From contig CAYSPJ010000019.1 of the NCBI GenBank assembly GCA_964432875.1, positions 1-55,572 of the forward strand: DNA of 55,572 nt. Reading direction: 5' to 3'. Origin of the DNA: JACJYE01 sp964432875 (GTDB lineage: Bacteria > Bacteroidota > Bacteroidia > Chitinophagales > Saprospiraceae). The notes below the pieces were generated by a model. The model saw only the letters and a program-made list of their open reading frames with translations. It was not told the DNA's origin and ran no database searches. Within the stretch, counting starts at the first letter, position 1, and the number at the start of each line of letters is the position of its first letter. Position numbers and translations under genes: made by a program. Below are positions 52,908 to 55,572 of this stretch, piece by piece.

Positions 52908-53299
52908 AAACTCCTATGATCTTATTCAAAAAAAATATTTTCAAAAACCACGCCCAGCTCTTCGACGGTCCGGGAAAACTCCCTGGGGTAGGGGCGGGCG
53001 GCCATGATCTTTTGTAAGCGTGGCATGATACCCGCCCCTTCTGGAGGCGCTCCAGCATGTTCAGTGCCTGGCATCTGCTCGATTGTCCCATCCTTGGGTC
53101 GCTTCTAAAAATCATAATAAACTAATTTCCAGGGGGTATATTCGAAGGCGAGGCTCCTCCACTGGGTGCCAGTCCTGGTCATCCACAGTATGGCATTGAC
53201 AATTTCCCGCAAAATATGCTTGCGTTTTCTTTCCCGATTCAAAAAAACTTTGATAGCTTGCCATTGGTCATCGGTGAGGTGGCTGAACTTTGATTGCAT
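52908..53299 (-). pseudogene. Decayed IS5-type transposase
   Basis: The N-terminal part (53299-53105) reads LTDDQWQAIKVFL, RKRKHILREIVNAILWM, GTQWRSL, TPWKLVYYDF, the normal start of IS5-family transposases, then a stop. Beyond it, in shifted frames, KRPKDGTIEQM, ALNMLERLQKGR and PRLQKIMAARPYPREFSRTVEELGVVFEN continue the same family, with the central catalytic Asp region deleted and no C-terminus. It cannot transpose. It separates the copper genes from mscS. Confidence 0.75.
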
Positions 53300-53502
53300 A
53301 CCCTGTTTGTTTTGTCACTTACAAGGTGCGCTGTACAAAAAAATTAGCGCATCAATCCAGTGGCACTGCAGAATGCGCGTTCGCTGAGACTAGGCTTGGG
53401 GAAATAGGATTTTTGAACACGCTCTAAATCACCTGCAAGGGGTTGAAAACGGAGGTTTAAAAAAACTGATTAATAATACATCCGCTAAATTTAAAATCAT
53501 TT

Positions 53503-54573
53503 ATGGAAACTTCAGAACCTATAGAAGATAAAGAATTAGAAGACATAAAAAAGGATGAGAAAGTACAAAGAGCCTTGATCGAAAACGCAATTTCTGTACC
53601 AAAGGAAAGTGCTGTTGCTTTAAAGAAAGAGGCTCCTTTTTTGGGAGTGACCGCCATCATATTTTTAATCTGCAGTGTCATTTATTTTCTTTTAGGGTGG
53701 AAACATTTACCCATTTCCAGCACTTATATTCCGCTGGCGCAAAAAATTGTACTTGCCGTAATGTTGATTTCTTTAGTGTTGTTTGCAACAAGGCTTTTGA
53801 AAAAATTATTTAGCCGCAAAATAGAAGATAAAACCACTGTATTTAATTTCAACCGTATTGCCGACTTGTTTGCGAGCCTCCTCATGTTCGGCATTATCCT
53901 TTCGCTGCTGTTTGCTAACTGGTATGCCGCAATGGTTTCATTTGGCATTGTATCACTTATACTTGGCTTTGCTTTACAAAATCTTATCACCAGTTTTTTT
54001 GGATGGCTGTACATTCTTATCCGTAAGCCTTACGAAGTTGGTGACCGCATACGGATAGGCAACGTGTATGGCGATGTAATCAATGTAAGCTACATTGATA
54101 CCACACTATGGGAATTTAATGGTGATTATTTATCAGGCGACCATCCAAGTGGACGTATTATAAGATTTGCCAACTCAAAAGTATTCAGTGAATATGTATA
54201 TAATTACTCATGGCCATTATTCCCTTTCATCTGGAACGAACTTAGTTTGTTCATATCTTATGAAAGCGATTTCAAATTTACCAGCGATACCATAAAACGT
54301 ATTGTTGAAAAGGAAATCGGTGAAGCAATGGTTAAGCGGGTAAAGCGCTTTAAAATAATTTTGACAGGCACTCCTGTAGATGAACTCGATGTAAATGAAT
54401 ATCCTTCTGTTATTTTAAATGCCCATAGCAACACATGGATAGAAGTGATAGTGCGATACTTGGTTGAACCCAAAAAATCGGGCAAGGTTAAGAAGAAACT
54501 ATTTGAGGCCGTGATGGGCGAACTAAAGAAAAACCCGGAAAAGGTAATATTTCCAAATACAACTATGCGGTGA
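53503..54573 (+). CDS. Small-conductance mechanosensitive channel (MscS family)
   Basis: 356 residues, AT-rich. Acidic N-terminus, then helices at about 48-66, 80-98, 115-138 and a TM3-like segment AMVSFGIVSLILGFALQNLITSFFGWLYILI, followed by the MscS beta domain RKPYEVGDRIRIGNVYGDVINVSYIDTTLWEF and a cytoplasmic alpha/beta domain. It releases osmolytes when membrane tension rises. Composition matches the copper genes, so it was probably gained with them. A weak hairpin with a pyrimidine tail follows. Confidence 0.88.
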   Translation: METSEPIEDKELEDIKKDEKVQRALIENAISVPKESAVALKKEAPFLGVTAIIFLICSVIYFLLGWKHLPISSTYIPLAQKIVLAVMLISLVLFATRLLKKLFSRKIEDKTTVFNFNRIADLFASLLMFGIILSLLFANWYAAMVSFGIVSLILGFALQNLITSFFGWLYILIRKPYEVGDRIRIGNVYGDVINVSYIDTTLWEFNGDYLSGDHPSGRIIRFANSKVFSEYVYNYSWPLFPFIWNELSLFISYESDFKFTSDTIKRIVEKEIGEAMVKRVKRFKIILTGTPVDELDVNEYPSVILNAHSNTWIEVIVRYLVEPKKSGKVKKKLFEAVMGELKKNPEKVIFPNTTMR

Positions 54574-54626
54574 TGCCCCAAAGGGTTGGCTGCTAACCAA
54601 TGGTAGATTGCATGCGGGTTTCAGAA

Positions 54627-54661
54627 GTAGTCATCATAAAAGCCGACTACCTTTCTTCTTT
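54627..54661 (+). terminator. Probable terminator after mscS-family gene
   Basis: GTAGTC (54627-54632) pairs with GACTAC (54645-54650), followed by CTTTCTTCTTTTATT. The stem is short, so moderate support only. Confidence 0.4.
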
Positions 54662-54683
54662 TATTGATTTTGACAAAAAGCAA

Positions 54684-54716
54684 CACCGCCCCTGTACGAA
54701 CTCGACGGGGGCGGTG
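54684..54716 (-). terminator. Terminator of the lipoprotein gene
   Basis: A 9-bp GC stem CACCGCCCC (54684-54692) / GGGGCGGTG (54708-54716), loop 15 nt. On the minus strand it is followed by TTGCTTTTTG, and it lies 38 bp past the stop codon at 54754. Confidence 0.65.
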
Positions 54717-54753
54717 CTGGAGAACCGGGGTTTATTTTTTTTGATAATGGCCG

Positions 54754-55515
54754 CTACTCCACCGTAATATGATAAGTCACATCTAATGAAAACCCGAAAA
54801 CTTCGATCCCGCCTTGGAAGTTCAGGGTGTGTTGCCCGCGGGACAGCGGCTTGAGCATGAGCCAATAGCCGTCGGCTAGGCTCACGAAGTTTGATTGGGC
54901 GAGGCAGGGATCCCCTAAGCAGTTCGCCAAATCAGGATTGGTATTGAGATCGAACAAACCAGAAGTGAACCGGTAATCTTTGAGGTTGTTGAAAGCAATA
55001 CCGTCAAGGGTGGCCGACAGGCTGATGCCATCTCCTCCGAGTACGGCCTCGAAAAATGCCATTATGTATGCTTCCAAAGTGCCATTCGCATACGCCTCGT
55101 CTTCCTCGGCACTCTCATAACAGGGGCTATAGAACCATCCGCCGTTGATAATGGGGAAAAAAAGCGCCTTGCCGTGTGGCACGGTGACGGTGCGAATAGT
55201 GGTGCCGCCGTCGAAGTTGCCGGCCAGGAAAAGTACTGGGCTGTTCAGATCGAAACCAGGGGTGCTGCCGTCTTCATCGGTGATAGGGAAATTTTCGCAG
55301 TCAAATGAATACATGTGTTGCCACCAATCGACTGACCAATCGGCCTGCGATTGACCGTAGGGGTGCGCGTTGGGTGGAAACACCCTGGAGTTGGGGTTGC
55401 CGCTCCGCTCTTCGATGGCCTGATTGGCTGTAGAGGCGGGGCTTTCCTCCTTTTGGCAACCGAAGGCCAGGAAAAGGGCCAGGAAAGCGATTAGGGTAAT
55501 CATTTGTTTGTTCAT
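54754..55515 (-). CDS. Predicted secreted lipoprotein of unassigned family
   Basis: 253 residues. A signal peptide ends at lipobox LAFGC (Cys about residue 20). The mature part has QADWSVDWWQHMYSFDCENFPI, GNFDGG, VPHGKALFFPIINGGWFYSPC and a strand-rich C-terminus ending LSLDVTYHITVE-like (here FSLDVTYHITVE). The Trp-rich opening and PHGKALFFPIIN motif recur in a set of unnamed secreted bacterial proteins I have seen, but no function is known. It is GC-rich again, so it marks the return to chromosomal composition right of the copper region. A terminator follows. Confidence 0.75.
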   Translation of the reverse strand: MNKQMITLIAFLALFLAFGCQKEESPASTANQAIEERSGNPNSRVFPPNAHPYGQSQADWSVDWWQHMYSFDCENFPITDEDGSTPGFDLNSPVLFLAGNFDGGTTIRTVTVPHGKALFFPIINGGWFYSPCYESAEEDEAYANGTLEAYIMAFFEAVLGGDGISLSATLDGIAFNNLKDYRFTSGLFDLNTNPDLANCLGDPCLAQSNFVSLADGYWLMLKPLSRGQHTLNFQGGIEVFGFSLDVTYHITVE

Positions 55516-55572
55516 AATGCTTATGTTTAGTGTTTAGGAAAAAGTTTAGTTCATGAAAAACGCTGGAAGGGG

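Overview
The window reads as a chromosomal scaffold of a gliding-type Bacteroidota, most like the Saprospiraceae or a neighbouring Chitinophagia-type lineage (inferred from gene content, with no database search). The supporting genes are porZ, two proteins with type IX secretion (T9SS) sorting tails, gldE-gldD behind mutY-ssb, bacillithiol synthesis (bshA), DUF2851, Bacteroidota-style promoters (TTTG, about 20 nt, TAnnTTTG), several non-ATG starts and almost no Shine-Dalgarno sequences. By eye most of the window is GC-rich (mid-to-high 50s percent). A 100-N assembly gap lies at 1160-1259.

Layout. 0.4-8 kb (minus strand): an FG-GAP propeller protein with a T9SS tail, odhB (2-oxoglutarate dehydrogenase E2), an SdiA-regulated-type lipoprotein, and parC. 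8.5-10.7 kb (plus): an ECF sigma factor overlapping a gene whose product joins an anti-sigma-like head, one membrane helix, a long linker and an outer-membrane barrel. 10.7-20.3 kb: DUF5682, an ACAD10/11-type phosphotransferase, bshA, porZ, nadD, a small lipoprotein and dnaN. 20.6-33.9 kb: an M16 peptidase homologue without its zinc motif, mreB-mreC-mreD-mrdA, folA, DUF2851, then divergently DUF554 plus a sugar nucleotidyltransferase and lpxK-acyltransferase-GT2-ECF sigma. 34.5-44.3 kb (plus): deoC, a SPOR protein, rodA-tgt-lptF/G, an ECF sigma, and mutY-ssb-gldE-gldD. 44.8-48.9 kb (minus): a three-subunit molybdenum hydroxylase with a Tat signal.

49-54.6 kb is an accessory region. It opens with repeats and a 5'-truncated tyrosine recombinase interrupted by a 49-nt palindromic insertion. 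It then turns AT-rich with a DUF305 protein and a copper oxidase carrying a fused C-terminal strand-rich domain, followed by a decayed IS5-type transposase and an MscS channel. The window closes with an unassigned lipoprotein.

The core genes form an envelope theme: cell-wall elongation (MreBCD, PBP2, RodA, SPOR), lipopolysaccharide and lipid (LpxK, LptF/G, acyltransferase, GT2) and secretion or gliding (PorZ, GldD, GldE). No CRISPR array, tRNA or rRNA was seen. The least expected material is (i) the sigma/anti-sigma/outer-membrane barrel pair, (ii) several families of palindromic, MITE-like intergenic elements, one supplying the stop codon of a sigma-factor gene, and (iii) the palindromic insertion in the recombinase.
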